Part shown: piece by piece, positions 18,654-26,172 of the stretch
Layout: every line of letters begins with the position of its first letter
Numbering within the stretch: position 1 is the stretch's first letter
Origin: Microbacterium gorillae
GTDB lineage: Bacteria; Actinomycetota; Actinomycetes; Actinomycetales; Microbacteriaceae
Length of the DNA: 64,000 bases
Reading direction: 5' to 3'
Assembly (NCBI RefSeq): GCF_000826185.2
Contig: NZ_LN648874.1
Location: 496,001-560,000 of the forward strand
The notes under the pieces: model-generated
What the model was told of the DNA's origin: nothing
The model's database searches: none
Seen by the model: only the letters and a program-made list of their open reading frames with translations
Position numbers and translations under genes: made by a program

Positions 18654-18722
18654 CCGAGACACCCAAGCACGTCCGAGAAACCCCGCAACGCGGGGCGTCT
18701 CGGACGTGCATGGGTGTCTCGG
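18654..18722 (+). terminator. Very long hairpin after the DUF58 gene
   Basis: Starting two bases after the DUF58 stop codon, CCGAGACACCCAAGCACGTC is mirrored by GACGTGCATGGGTGTCTCGG. The stem continues inward to CCCCG/CGGGG around a short loop, about 32 bp of stem with a few mismatches. No U-tract is visible. It insulates the DUF58 operon from the fur-katA operon downstream. Confidence 0.8.
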
Positions 18723-18766
18723 GAATCGTGCGGATCGTTGTTGCTAGTGATTCAGAAGAAGGTAGA

Positions 18767-19231
18767 GTGGCGGACATGGGTCCGGGACATGTCGCGCCGA
18801 CGGCGGAGCGCGTCGAAGCCGCGTTGCGCGGTGCCGGACTCCGCGTCACGGCGCAGCGCGCGGCGGTGTACTCCGCCCTCGCGACGCAACCGCACGCGCC
18901 TGTCGACGTGCTGCACGCCACCGTCCGCGAAAGCGTCCCGGGCATCGCCGTGCAGACCGTCCACGGTGTGGTGAACGACCTCACCACCGCCGCCCTGGTC
19001 CGTCGGATCAGCCTGCCCGGCAACGACCGTGCCCTCTACGAGCTGAACGACCCCGCCGACAACCACCACCACCTGCAGTGCATCCGCTGCGGACGGGTGG
19101 AGGATGTCGCGTGCGCGGTCGGTCAGGCCCCCTGCCTCACCCCCTCTGATGACCACGGAATGCGCGTTCTGGAAGCGACCGTCACATTCCGTGCCATCTG
19201 TTCCGACTGCGAAAGGAATGAACATGGCTGA
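18767..19231 (+). CDS. Fur-family transcriptional regulator (peroxide/iron type)
   Basis: This 154-residue regulator has a winged helix ([20 protein letters not shown], then [20 protein letters not shown]) and a C-terminal dimer/metal domain with [16 protein letters not shown] and a final CSDC. The two CxxC pairs form the structural zinc site of Fur/PerR proteins. Its overlap with a catalase gene suggests a peroxide-responsive repressor (FurA/CatR-like) of its own operon. I chose GTG 18767 because AGAAGG lies 5-6 bases upstream; the ATG at 18776 is an alternative. The upstream 18735-18766 stretch is unusually AT-rich and is the likely promoter/operator. Confidence 0.88.
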   Translation: MADMGPGHVAPTAERVEAALRGAGLRVTAQRAAVYSALATQPHAPVDVLHATVRESVPGIAVQTVHGVVNDLTTAALVRRISLPGNDRALYELNDPADNHHHLQCIRCGRVEDVACAVGQAPCLTPSDDHGMRVLEATVTFRAICSDCERNEHG

Positions 19232-20744
19232 CGCCAACTTCACCACCACCGAGACCGGTACACCGGTCGCGAGCGACGAGTTCTCGCTGACCTCGGGAAC
19301 CAACGGCACCACGGCGCTGCACGACCGCTACCTGGTCGAGAAGCTCGCCTCGTTCAACCGCGAGCGCGTGCCGGAGCGCAACCCGCACGCCAAGGGCGCC
19401 GGCGCGTTCGGTGAGCTCGTCATCACCGAGGACGTCTCGCAGTACACCCGCGCGGCCGTGTTCCAGAAGGGCGCCACGTCCGAGACGCTGATCCGCTTCT
19501 CGTCCGTCGCCGGTGAGCAGGGCTCGCCGGACACCTGGCGCGACGTGCGCGGCTTCTCGCTGCGCTTCTACACCACCGAGGGCAACCTCGACATCGTCGG
19601 CAACAACACCCCGACGTTCTTCATCCGCGACGGCATCAAGTTCCCGGACTTCATCCACTCGCAGAAGCGCCTCGGCCAGTCCGGCCTGCGTGATGCGGAC
19701 ATGCAGTGGGACTTCTGGACCCTCTCCCCCGAGTCGGCTCACCAGGTCACCTACCTCATGGGCGACCGCGGTCTGTCGAAGTCGTGGCGTCACCTGAACG
19801 GCTACGGCTCGCACACCTACCAGTGGGTCAACGCCGCCGGTGAGCGCTTCTGGGTGAAGTACCACTTCATCTCCCGTCAGGGCGTCGTGCCGATGTCCGG
19901 TGACGAGGCCGAGCGCATCGCCGGTGCGGACGCGGACTACTACCGTCGCGACCTGTTCGAGGCGATCGAGAACGGCGACTACCCGACGTGGGACGTCCAG
20001 GTTCAGGTCATGCCGTACGAGGACGCCAAGACCTACCGCTTCAACCCGTTCGACCTCACCAAGACCTGGTCGAAGAAGGACTACCCGCGCATCCCGGTCG
20101 GCCACTTCACGCTGAACCGCAACCCGGAGAACTTCTTCGCCGAGATCGAGCAGGCCGCCTTCTCGCCGGGCAACCAGGTTCCGGGTACCGGCATCTCGCC
20201 GGACAAGATGCTGATGGCCCGCGTGTTCTCCTACCCGGACGCGCAGCGCTACCGCATCGGTGCGAACTACAACCAGCTGCCGGTGAACCAGCCGCACGCC
20301 GCCGAGGTGCGCAACTACATGCACCAGGGCAACATGCAGTTCCTGTTCAACCCGGCCGACGCGCGCGTCTACGCGCCGAACTCCTACGGCGGACCGGCAG
20401 CGGACGCCGAGCGCGGTGTCGAGGCGACGTGGGAGGACGACGGCACCCTGGTGCGCTCGGCCTCCGCGCTGCACAGCGAGGACGATGACTTCGGTCAGGC
20501 CGGCACGCTCTACCGCGACGTCTTCGATGACGGCGAGAAGGCCCGTTTCCTGGACACCCTCGTCGGCCAGTTCGAATCGCTGACGGTGGACCGCATCAAG
20601 GACCGCTTCCTGCAGTACTGGGGCAACGTCGACGCCGACCTCGCGGACAAGATCCGCGCGCGGGTCTCGGCCGAGGCGTCCGTGTCCGATGACACGACCC
20701 CGGGCGCACCGTACTCGCCGAAGCCGGAGGCTGACGCGGAGTAA
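19224..20744 (+). CDS. katA: Monofunctional heme catalase
   Basis: This 506-residue cytosolic heme enzyme dismutates hydrogen peroxide. The catalytic residues are present: H55 in [14 protein letters not shown]128 in [11 protein letters not shown], and proximal heme ligand Y337 in [14 protein letters not shown]. The length fits a small-subunit (clade 3) catalase. The ATG at 19224 has GAAAGGA upstream and overlaps the fur stop codon by 8 bp, so translation is probably coupled. Codon use is strongly C/G-ending, as in highly expressed genes. A strong hairpin follows. Confidence 0.95.
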   Translation: MADANFTTTETGTPVASDEFSLTSGTNGTTALHDRYLVEKLASFNRERVPERNPHAKGAGAFGELVITEDVSQYTRAAVFQKGATSETLIRFSSVAGEQGSPDTWRDVRGFSLRFYTTEGNLDIVGNNTPTFFIRDGIKFPDFIHSQKRLGQSGLRDADMQWDFWTLSPESAHQVTYLMGDRGLSKSWRHLNGYGSHTYQWVNAAGERFWVKYHFISRQGVVPMSGDEAERIAGADADYYRRDLFEAIENGDYPTWDVQVQVMPYEDAKTYRFNPFDLTKTWSKKDYPRIPVGHFTLNRNPENFFAEIEQAAFSPGNQVPGTGISPDKMLMARVFSYPDAQRYRIGANYNQLPVNQPHAAEVRNYMHQGNMQFLFNPADARVYAPNSYGGPAADAERGVEATWEDDGTLVRSASALHSEDDDFGQAGTLYRDVFDDGEKARFLDTLVGQFESLTVDRIKDRFLQYWGNVDADLADKIRARVSAEASVSDDTTPGAPYSPKPEADAE

Positions 20745-20753
20745 GACGCTCCT

Positions 20754-20795
20754 CGAACGGGGCGGGGCCGGATTCGTCCGGACCCGCCCCGTTCG
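20754..20795 (+). terminator. Hairpin terminator after katA
   Basis: CGAACGGGGCGGG pairs with CCCGCCCCGTTCG, with an inner CCGGA/TCCGG stem and a short loop. It starts 9 bases after the catalase stop codon. Confidence 0.8.
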
Positions 20796-20883
20796 CCGTT
20801 GCGGGAGCGCCTGACCCCCGCAGGTGTCGGCGGGCGCTACGCTCACGTCGTGGCCGGACCCGGCCACCGGAAACGGAGATGTC

Positions 20884-21693
20884 ATGAGTACCAACGATCC
20901 CGACCCCGAAGCACCTGTTCCCGCAACCGAGCTCTCCCACACACCTCCCGCCGAACCGTCCACCGGTTCGAAGCTCGCCGCGGAAGGCATCGGCACGTTC
21001 CTGCTGGTGTTCGGACTGATCGGCACCGCGCTGTTCGCGTCACACCTGGCTCACGAGGCCGGTGCCTTCGCCCCCGGCGTCGTCTACGTCGCCGCCTCGT
21101 TCGCGGTCGGCCTCACGGTCGTGATGGGCGCGTACGCGTTCGGGCCGATCTCCGGCGGTCACTTCAACCCGGCGGTCACGCTGGGACTCGCCGCGGCCGG
21201 ACGCTTTCCGTGGCGCGCGACGGTCGGCTACATCATCGCGCAGATCGTCGGTGGCGCCATCGCCACGACGTTCTTGGTGCTGATCGGCCTGTTCGGTCCG
21301 GATGGCTGGCTCAAGGCCGCGCAGGACAGCGGCTTCGCCAGCAACGGGTGGGACAAGCTCTCCCCCGGTGGCTTCGGCCTGCCGGCCGCGATCATCATCG
21401 AGATCGTGCTCACCGCTCTGTTCCTGTTCGTGATCCTCGGCACCACGCACCCGACGCGCGGAACGAAGTTCGCCGGACTGGTGATCGGTCTGTCCCTCAC
21501 GCTGATCCACTTCGTGAGCATCCCGGTCGATAACACCTCGGTGAACCCGGCTCGTTCGATCGCCACCGCGATCTACGGCGGCGGGGACGCTCTGTCCATG
21601 CTGTGGGTGTTCATCGTGTTCCCCATCGTGGGCGCGCTGATCGCCGGTTTCAGCTACCGGGCACTGTTCGACAACGTGCGCCGCACGGTCTGA
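20884..21693 (+). CDS. aqpZ: Aquaporin (MIP family, AqpZ-like)
   Basis: This 269-residue membrane channel has six TM helices and the two NPA boxes, NPA at 95-97 (SGGHFNPAVTLGL) and at 221-223 (NTSVNPARSIATA). The first ~30 residues form a Pro/Glu-rich, non-membrane extension. Residues around the second NPA favour a water-selective AqpZ type over a glycerol channel, though this is inference. The ATG at 20884 follows CGGAGA; an in-frame upstream ATG at 20824 is less likely. Its position after katA raises the possibility of a peroxide-permeable channel. Confidence 0.9.
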   Translation: MSTNDPDPEAPVPATELSHTPPAEPSTGSKLAAEGIGTFLLVFGLIGTALFASHLAHEAGAFAPGVVYVAASFAVGLTVVMGAYAFGPISGGHFNPAVTLGLAAAGRFPWRATVGYIIAQIVGGAIATTFLVLIGLFGPDGWLKAAQDSGFASNGWDKLSPGGFGLPAAIIIEIVLTALFLFVILGTTHPTRGTKFAGLVIGLSLTLIHFVSIPVDNTSVNPARSIATAIYGGGDALSMLWVFIVFPIVGALIAGFSYRALFDNVRRTV

Positions 21694-21700
21694 CGGACAC

Positions 21701-21740
21701 CGAAACGGGGGACGGAGCTTCGGCTCCGTCCCCCGTTTCG
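21701..21740. terminator. Bidirectional hairpin terminator after aqpZ
   Basis: CGAAACGGGGGACGGAGC pairs perfectly with GCTCCGTCCCCCGTTTCG around a four-base TTCG loop (18-bp stem). It separates aqpZ from the convergent SpoIIM-like gene and probably serves both. Confidence 0.88.
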
Positions 21741-21751
21741 CGTCCCCGGGC

Positions 21752-22741
21752 TCAGCCGGCGAAAAGCGTCTGCGTGCCGGCCTCGTACTCCGTGAGGTCG
21801 CCGGTCTCGCCACGCTGCGTGGCGCGCCGACCCTGCCAGAGCATGTAGGTCAGGAACACGCCGAGCGCCACCACGCCGATGCCGATGCGCACCGCCCACG
21901 GCCAGGTTTCCTGGCCGGTGACGAAGCCCTCGACCAGGCCGCTGAGCCCCAGCGCGATGATCAGGCCGACCACGACGGTCGCGAGGGAACGGCCGGCGGC
22001 GGCGAGGGACTCCCCGCGGCTGCGGCGCCCGGGCGCAGCCCAGGACCAGAACACGTGCAGGCCGGCCGCCGCGGCGACGAACAGGCTGGTCAGCTCCAGC
22101 AGGCCGTGCGGGATGAGGTACACCAGCGCCTGCGGCGAGTCATAGGCGATCAGCACGCCGGCGGCCTGCCCGACCGAGATGGCGTTCATCATCATCGAGT
22201 AGATCGGGAAGATGCCGGTGATGCCGAACGCGACGTTCATCGCCGCGATGTAGGCGTTGTTCGTCCAGACCGTGCCGGCGAAGGACGCCGCCGGGTTGTA
22301 GTAGTCGGTGAAATCGTGCTCGACGTACGCGCGCAGGGCCGCATCGTCCCCGAGGACGGCGACGCGGGCCGGGTCGCCGGAGATCCAGAGCGCCTCCAAC
22401 GTGCCGATCAGCAGGAACGCGACGGCGATCGCCAGGGTCGTCCAGCGGAGCCGATACAGCGCCGCCGGCAGTTGCCAGACGAAGAAGCGCGGGAGTTGCC
22501 GCAGCACGTTCTCGCCGGCACCGGTGAGCTTGCCGCGAGCGCGGGACAGGCTCGAGGACAGCGCGTCGCCGAGCGGCGTCCGGCCGGCGGAGGTCTTCAC
22601 GTCGGCGAGGTCCGCCGACGCGCTCCGGTAGCGCACGACGAGTTCGTCGACCTCGGGTCCGGACAGCGACCGGGACCGCGTGAGCTCGTCGAGGCGATCC
22701 CACTCCCCCCGACGTGCGGCTCGCAACGCGTCCAGATCCAT
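21752..22741 (-). CDS. Stage II sporulation protein M-like (SpoIIM family) membrane protein
   Basis: This 329-residue protein has an N-terminal helical domain (DLDALRAARRGEWDRLDELT) and four to five TM helices. The family segment FAGTVWTNNAYIAAMNVAFG is followed by NAISVGQAAGVLIAYDSPQA and IPHGLLELTSLFVAAAAGLH. This non-sporulating lineage uses the family in the RDD-SpoIIM-DUF58-MoxR module; its function is unknown. The ATG at 22741 is best supported. An ATG six codons upstream exists but overlaps the divergent RDD start. It is divergent from the RDD gene by only 16 bp. Confidence 0.87.
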   Translation of the reverse strand: MDLDALRAARRGEWDRLDELTRSRSLSGPEVDELVVRYRSASADLADVKTSAGRTPLGDALSSSLSRARGKLTGAGENVLRQLPRFFVWQLPAALYRLRWTTLAIAVAFLLIGTLEALWISGDPARVAVLGDDAALRAYVEHDFTDYYNPAASFAGTVWTNNAYIAAMNVAFGITGIFPIYSMMMNAISVGQAAGVLIAYDSPQALVYLIPHGLLELTSLFVAAAAGLHVFWSWAAPGRRSRGESLAAAGRSLATVVVGLIIALGLSGLVEGFVTGQETWPWAVRIGIGVVALGVFLTYMLWQGRRATQRGETGDLTEYEAGTQTLFAG

Positions 22742-22747
22742 TTGATT

Positions 22748-22754
22748 TACTGTA
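22748..22754. promoter_or_regulatory. Overlapping divergent -10 elements between SpoIIM-like and RDD genes
   Basis: The 16-bp gap 22742-22757 contains TACTGTA. Read forward, TACTGT (22748-22753) fits TANNNT four bases before the RDD ATG. Read in reverse, TACAGT (22754-22749) fits TANNNT seven bases before the SpoIIM ATG, close to the spacing expected for a leaderless transcript. No convincing -35 is seen on either side. This would be a symmetric, shared -10 driving both genes. Confidence 0.45.
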
Positions 22755-22757
22755 CCC

Positions 22758-23567
22758 ATGTCAGTCGCCGTCGTCGCCGTGAAACAGGACGAGATCCTCA
22801 CCGGCGAGGCGGTCGCGCTCGATGTCCAACCGCTCGGCCTGATCATGCGTTCGGTCGGCGCGGTGATCGACATGGTGATCGGCTACGTCCTGCTCCTGCT
22901 GCTCTCGCTCCTCGGCGCGTGGCTGGCCGGCGCGGGCATCCTCACCGAGGGTTCCTGGGGCATCTACCAGATCGCCGCGATCGTGTTCTGCTTCGTCGTC
23001 CTTCCCGTCGGGATGGAGACCGCGACGCGCGGACGCAGCCTCGGCAAGCTCGCGATGGGCGGCCGGATCGTGCGCGCGGACGGGGGTGCGACCGGTTTCC
23101 GGCACGCGTTCCTGCGGGGCCTGCTCGGCATCCTGGAGATCTACATGACCTTCGGCGGGCTCGCCTTCCTCGTCGGCGTGTTCACTCCGCGGGCGCAGCG
23201 GCTGGGCGATCTGGCCGCCGGGACGTACTGCGAGCGCACGCGCACCCCGGCGGTTCCGGAATCCACGCTCTTCCTCCCCCCGATGCTCGCCGAGTGGGCG
23301 AACACCGCCGACGTGGGGCGTCTGCCGGTGAGACTGGCGCGGCGCATGTCCCAGTTCGCCGCGGCCGCTGACGGACTCGCTCCGGGTGCGCGCCACCGCC
23401 TGGCGGGCGAGCTCGCCACCGAAGCCGCACCTTTCGTGTCCCCGGTCCCGCCGGTCGACCCGGAATCCTTCGTCCGCGGCGTCCTCGTCGTCCGCCGCGA
23501 TCGGGAGTTCCGCGCCCTCGAGCTGCAGAACCGGCGCACCGCGACACTGCTGGCCGGCACGGACTGA
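22758..23567 (+). CDS. RDD family membrane protein
   Basis: This 269-residue protein carries an RDD domain: three TM helices, beginning at LDVQPLGLIMRSVGAVIDMV, with the conserved Arg and the Asp of AVIDM. GRSLGKLAMGGRIVRADGG and AQRLGDLAAGTYCER match the family. The ~100-residue C-terminal tail is cytoplasmic and helical. RDD proteins accompany SpoIIM, MoxR and DUF58 proteins; transport has been shown for some members, but no substrate is apparent here. The ATG at 22758 may be leaderless. A GTG at 22779 is a fallback start if transcription begins slightly downstream. Confidence 0.87.
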   Translation: MSVAVVAVKQDEILTGEAVALDVQPLGLIMRSVGAVIDMVIGYVLLLLLSLLGAWLAGAGILTEGSWGIYQIAAIVFCFVVLPVGMETATRGRSLGKLAMGGRIVRADGGATGFRHAFLRGLLGILEIYMTFGGLAFLVGVFTPRAQRLGDLAAGTYCERTRTPAVPESTLFLPPMLAEWANTADVGRLPVRLARRMSQFAAAADGLAPGARHRLAGELATEAAPFVSPVPPVDPESFVRGVLVVRRDREFRALELQNRRTATLLAGTD

Positions 23568-23647
23568 CCGGTCTCAGCGACGACGAGCGGCCGCGGCCAT
23601 CCCCCCGTCGCGGTTGCCGGCGCCCTCAGGCACGGTCGCCATGGCGG

Positions 23648-23854
23648 CTAGGACTGGAGCGTCTCGTGGCGGATGATGACCCAGCCGCGCGGGACGGACA
23701 ACCGCTCGGTGTGCTGGGCGCAGAGGTCGTGCGCGTGCGGGTCATTGACGCCCCCGAGGGGACCGATCGCCGCCATCTGGTCGGTGTAGTCATACGTGAG
23801 CGTCGCCACCGCCTCGCGGTTGCAGGCGACCTTGGAACAGATCCTCGTCAACAT
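23648..23854 (-). CDS. DUF3499 family protein
   Basis: This 68-residue protein starts RICSKVACNREAVATLTYDY and ends LCAQHTERLSVPRGWVI, with Cys and His residues (C-x4-C near the N-terminus, DLCAQH near the C-terminus) that look like a zinc-ribbon ligand set. DUF3499 is conserved in actinobacteria and of unknown function. This copy is shorter than many members, which have a longer tail. It is divergent from the zincin-fold protein, the neighbour usually found with it. Confidence 0.85.
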   Translation of the reverse strand: MLTRICSKVACNREAVATLTYDYTDQMAAIGPLGGVNDPHAHDLCAQHTERLSVPRGWVIIRHETLQS

Positions 23855-23922
23855 GTCCCCTCCACCCTATTCCTCACCGGGGACAGCGCAGTGCGTCCGC
23901 ACCGCGCCCGTAGGATGGTGAC

Positions 23923-24351
23923 ATGATCTGGCGCCGTCCGACACCGCCGCGTCCCCGTCCGACGCGCCACGGTCGGCACGGGCGCCTCGGACGCAGCTCG
24001 GTGGTTCCCCCGCCGCTGCCGGCGCTGGAGAGTCGCGCGGATCGCTTCGACCTCATCGTCGGCGACACGGCGGAATATCTGCGCGATGCCTGGCCGGAGC
24101 TGCGGGAGGCGTCGTTCGAGATCGGGGCCATGCCGGCGTCCGCGGACGCCGAGGGCATCCCGCGGTGGAGCGTGGACCGCGAGGCCGGTCGGATCATCGT
24201 CTACCGTCTGCCGATCGAGCGGCTGGACCGGCAGCCGCGCAGCGACGACTTCCAGGACCGGTTCATCATCGAGGGCACCGTGTTCCGGGCCGCCGCGGAG
24301 TTCCTGGGGCGCGAGCCGTGGGACCTGGGTCCGGACCGCTGGCGCCGCTGA
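23923..24351 (+). CDS. Metallopeptidase-family (zincin-like) protein lacking HExxH
   Basis: This 142-residue protein aligns with small actinobacterial metallopeptidase-family (zincin-fold) proteins encoded beside DUF3499. A basic, Arg/Pro-rich N-terminus (RRPTPPRPRPTRHGRHGR) precedes the core. Where the family's HExxH zinc motif would be expected, the sequence reads DRFIIEGTVFRAAAEFLG, with no HExxH. It is therefore probably not a functional protease. The ATG at 23923 follows a short leader. Function is unknown; a structural or regulatory role is inference. Confidence 0.7.
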   Translation: MIWRRPTPPRPRPTRHGRHGRLGRSSVVPPPLPALESRADRFDLIVGDTAEYLRDAWPELREASFEIGAMPASADAEGIPRWSVDREAGRIIVYRLPIERLDRQPRSDDFQDRFIIEGTVFRAAAEFLGREPWDLGPDRWRR

Positions 24352-24360
24352 CGGCTCCGC

Positions 24361-26172
24361 TCAGCGGGTGACGACGATCGGCGCCCGAGCGATGTCGGTG
24401 GGCCACACGGGCACCGCCGCGAGCCGCTTGGCCTGGGCGTAGGTGACCGATCCGTACACCTGCTCGGAGCCGTCGTCCGTGGTCAGACGCGCGCTGCCCG
24501 CGGACACCGGCACCGCGACCGCGCCGTGCGCGGGGACGGTCACGCTCTGCTCGCCGGCGGCGACGGCCACTTTCACCGCGGCATCGGTGTCGCCGACATT
24601 GGCGAGGTGAAGTGTCGCGGGAACGCCCGCGGCCACCTGGAACAGTGCGTCAGAACCCACCGCCGGAGCAGCCGGGAACCAGGCGCAATCGTCGCCCGAG
24701 GCGCGACCGGTCGCTTGCCACGTGGCCGCCACGAGGGGGGCGTCCGCCGTCACCGTGACGTCGTACGTTCCCGCGGCGAGATCGCTCAGTGGCAGCTCCC
24801 CGGGGATCCCGGCGACGAGTTCGATCGGCTGCTCGAGAACCGCTTGCGAGCCGCCCTCCGCACGCACCGAGACGGTGGCGGTCGTGGAGCGGTCCGGGGC
24901 GAGCAGACGAACCGACGTCGTCGGCACCCCACCCGCGGTCGCGGTCACGGGCACCCCGGGCATCACCTGCGTCGTCGCCGCCGCGCGCACCACGTCCTGC
25001 ACGTCCACGCCGGTCGGGGCCAGGCCCTGCACCATCGTGGACTGCAGCTGAGCGGTGACGGGGGCACCCTCGGAGCGCACGTGGATCACGGGTGAGGTCT
25101 CCGAGCCCACGAGTCCCGCCAGGGACAGCGCCGTGCTGGTCCGAGCCGGCAGCGTCACGGAGGTCGTCCCCGGCTGCGGACCGGCCACGCCGTAGACGGT
25201 CAGGGTCACGGTGGCGGCCACGGCGGCGGGGTTGGCGAGGACGACGACACCGACCGATCCCGTACGGGTGTCCGCACCGACGAGCCAGGCCTCACTCAGG
25301 GCCGGTCGGCACGCGGCGGCGGCGAACCCGGTCATGTCCTCCTGCGTCGGGGAGGCGGTCGCGATCCCGGACAGGTCCGTCGTGCCCTCCGCCGTCGGCG
25401 CGGCCGCGACCGCGAGCACGTTCGCGTCCGGGACCGAGGAGATGGGCAGCTCGGTGCGTGCGGCATCGGCCGGCGAGACCGTGAGGGTCGTGGCGTCCGC
25501 GACCGTGATCTTGGACGCGTCGCGAATGTCGCGACCGAGCGCGAACAACGTGGGCGAGCAGGTCAGCGTCGTCTCCCCCACCGCGGGCGTCGCGGTGACG
25601 GCCGGAACCACCGCGACGACACCCGTCAGCGGGACCACGACGGCTGCACCGACGGCGAGCGCGGCGACGGCGGCGGCGGCGAGCACGCCGACCACGATGC
25701 GGCCTCCCATGCGGGCGGCACCCGAGGTGCGACCGGCGGTCGAGGCGCGGGGTGCCGGCTGAGAAGGTTCGGTCTTCGCGGGACGCTTCGTCTTCACCGG
25801 GCGTGCCGCCTTCGCCGGACGCTTCGTCTTCGCTGCGACGGCCGGGGCGGCGTCGACCGGCGTGGCCGACATCGGCGCTGACGCCTCGGTGGGCTCACCG
25901 CCCGACGCTTCAGCGTCCGGGGTGTCAGCGTCCGGGGTGTCAACGTCCGGGGTGTCAACGTCCGTGGTGTCAGCGTCCGTGGTGTCAACGTCCGGGGAGT
26001 CAACGTCCGGGGTGTCAACGTCCGTGGTCTCCGCGACCGCGGGCACCTCGTCCGAGGCCTCGGCCGGAGTGGAGTGGGGCGCGGCCGCCGGAACCGGAAT
26101 CGCCGCGTCGGCGGCGTCGGCGGCGTCGGAGCGATCGCCCGGCCGGTTCACATCGTTCGTCTCGTCACTCAT
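24361..26172 (-). CDS. DUF5719 family membrane-anchored protein with acidic repeat N-terminus
   Basis: This 603-residue protein has a cytoplasmic N-terminus of ~165 residues, first Asp/Thr/Pro repeats (DTPDV, DTTDA and variants) then a Lys/Ala/Pro segment (TKRPAKAARPVKTKRPAKTE). One TM helix follows near residues 172-200 (GVLAAAAVAALAVGAAVVVP). The ~400-residue extracytoplasmic DUF5719 part is rich in beta strands. DUF5719 proteins lie next to a membrane glycosyltransferase in actinobacteria; their role is unknown. The ATG at 26172 overlaps the glycosyltransferase stop by 4 bp (ATGA). Confidence 0.82.
   Translation of the reverse strand: MSDETNDVNRPGDRSDAADAADAAIPVPAAAPHSTPAEASDEVPAVAETTDVDTPDVDSPDVDTTDADTTDVDTPDVDTPDADTPDAEASGGEPTEASAPMSATPVDAAPAVAAKTKRPAKAARPVKTKRPAKTEPSQPAPRASTAGRTSGAARMGGRIVVGVLAAAAVAALAVGAAVVVPLTGVVAVVPAVTATPAVGETTLTCSPTLFALGRDIRDASKITVADATTLTVSPADAARTELPISSVPDANVLAVAAAPTAEGTTDLSGIATASPTQEDMTGFAAAACRPALSEAWLVGADTRTGSVGVVVLANPAAVAATVTLTVYGVAGPQPGTTSVTLPARTSTALSLAGLVGSETSPVIHVRSEGAPVTAQLQSTMVQGLAPTGVDVQDVVRAAATTQVMPGVPVTATAGGVPTTSVRLLAPDRSTTATVSVRAEGGSQAVLEQPIELVAGIPGELPLSDLAAGTYDVTVTADAPLVAATWQATGRASGDDCAWFPAAPAVGSDALFQVAAGVPATLHLANVGDTDAAVKVAVAAGEQSVTVPAHGAVAVPVSAGSARLTTDDGSEQVYGSVTYAQAKRLAAVPVWPTDIARAPIVVTR
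25911..26030 (-). repeat. 15-bp tandem repeat, 8 units, inside the DUF5719 gene
   Basis: On the plus strand, units such as CAGCGTCCGGGGTGT and CAACGTCCGTGGTGT repeat every 15 bases from 25911 to about 26030. They encode five-residue acidic units DTPDA, DTPDV and DTTDV on the minus strand. The period is in frame, so copy number can change without breaking the gene. Confidence 0.85.

Noticed and set aside
18735..18766. A defined Fur box upstream of the fur-katA operon
   Set aside because: The stretch is AT-rich, but I could not find a clear 7-1-7 palindrome, so no operator is claimed.
25911..26030. Possible CRISPR-like direct repeats
   Set aside because: The 15-bp units abut without spacers and are in frame within a gene, so this is a coding tandem repeat.
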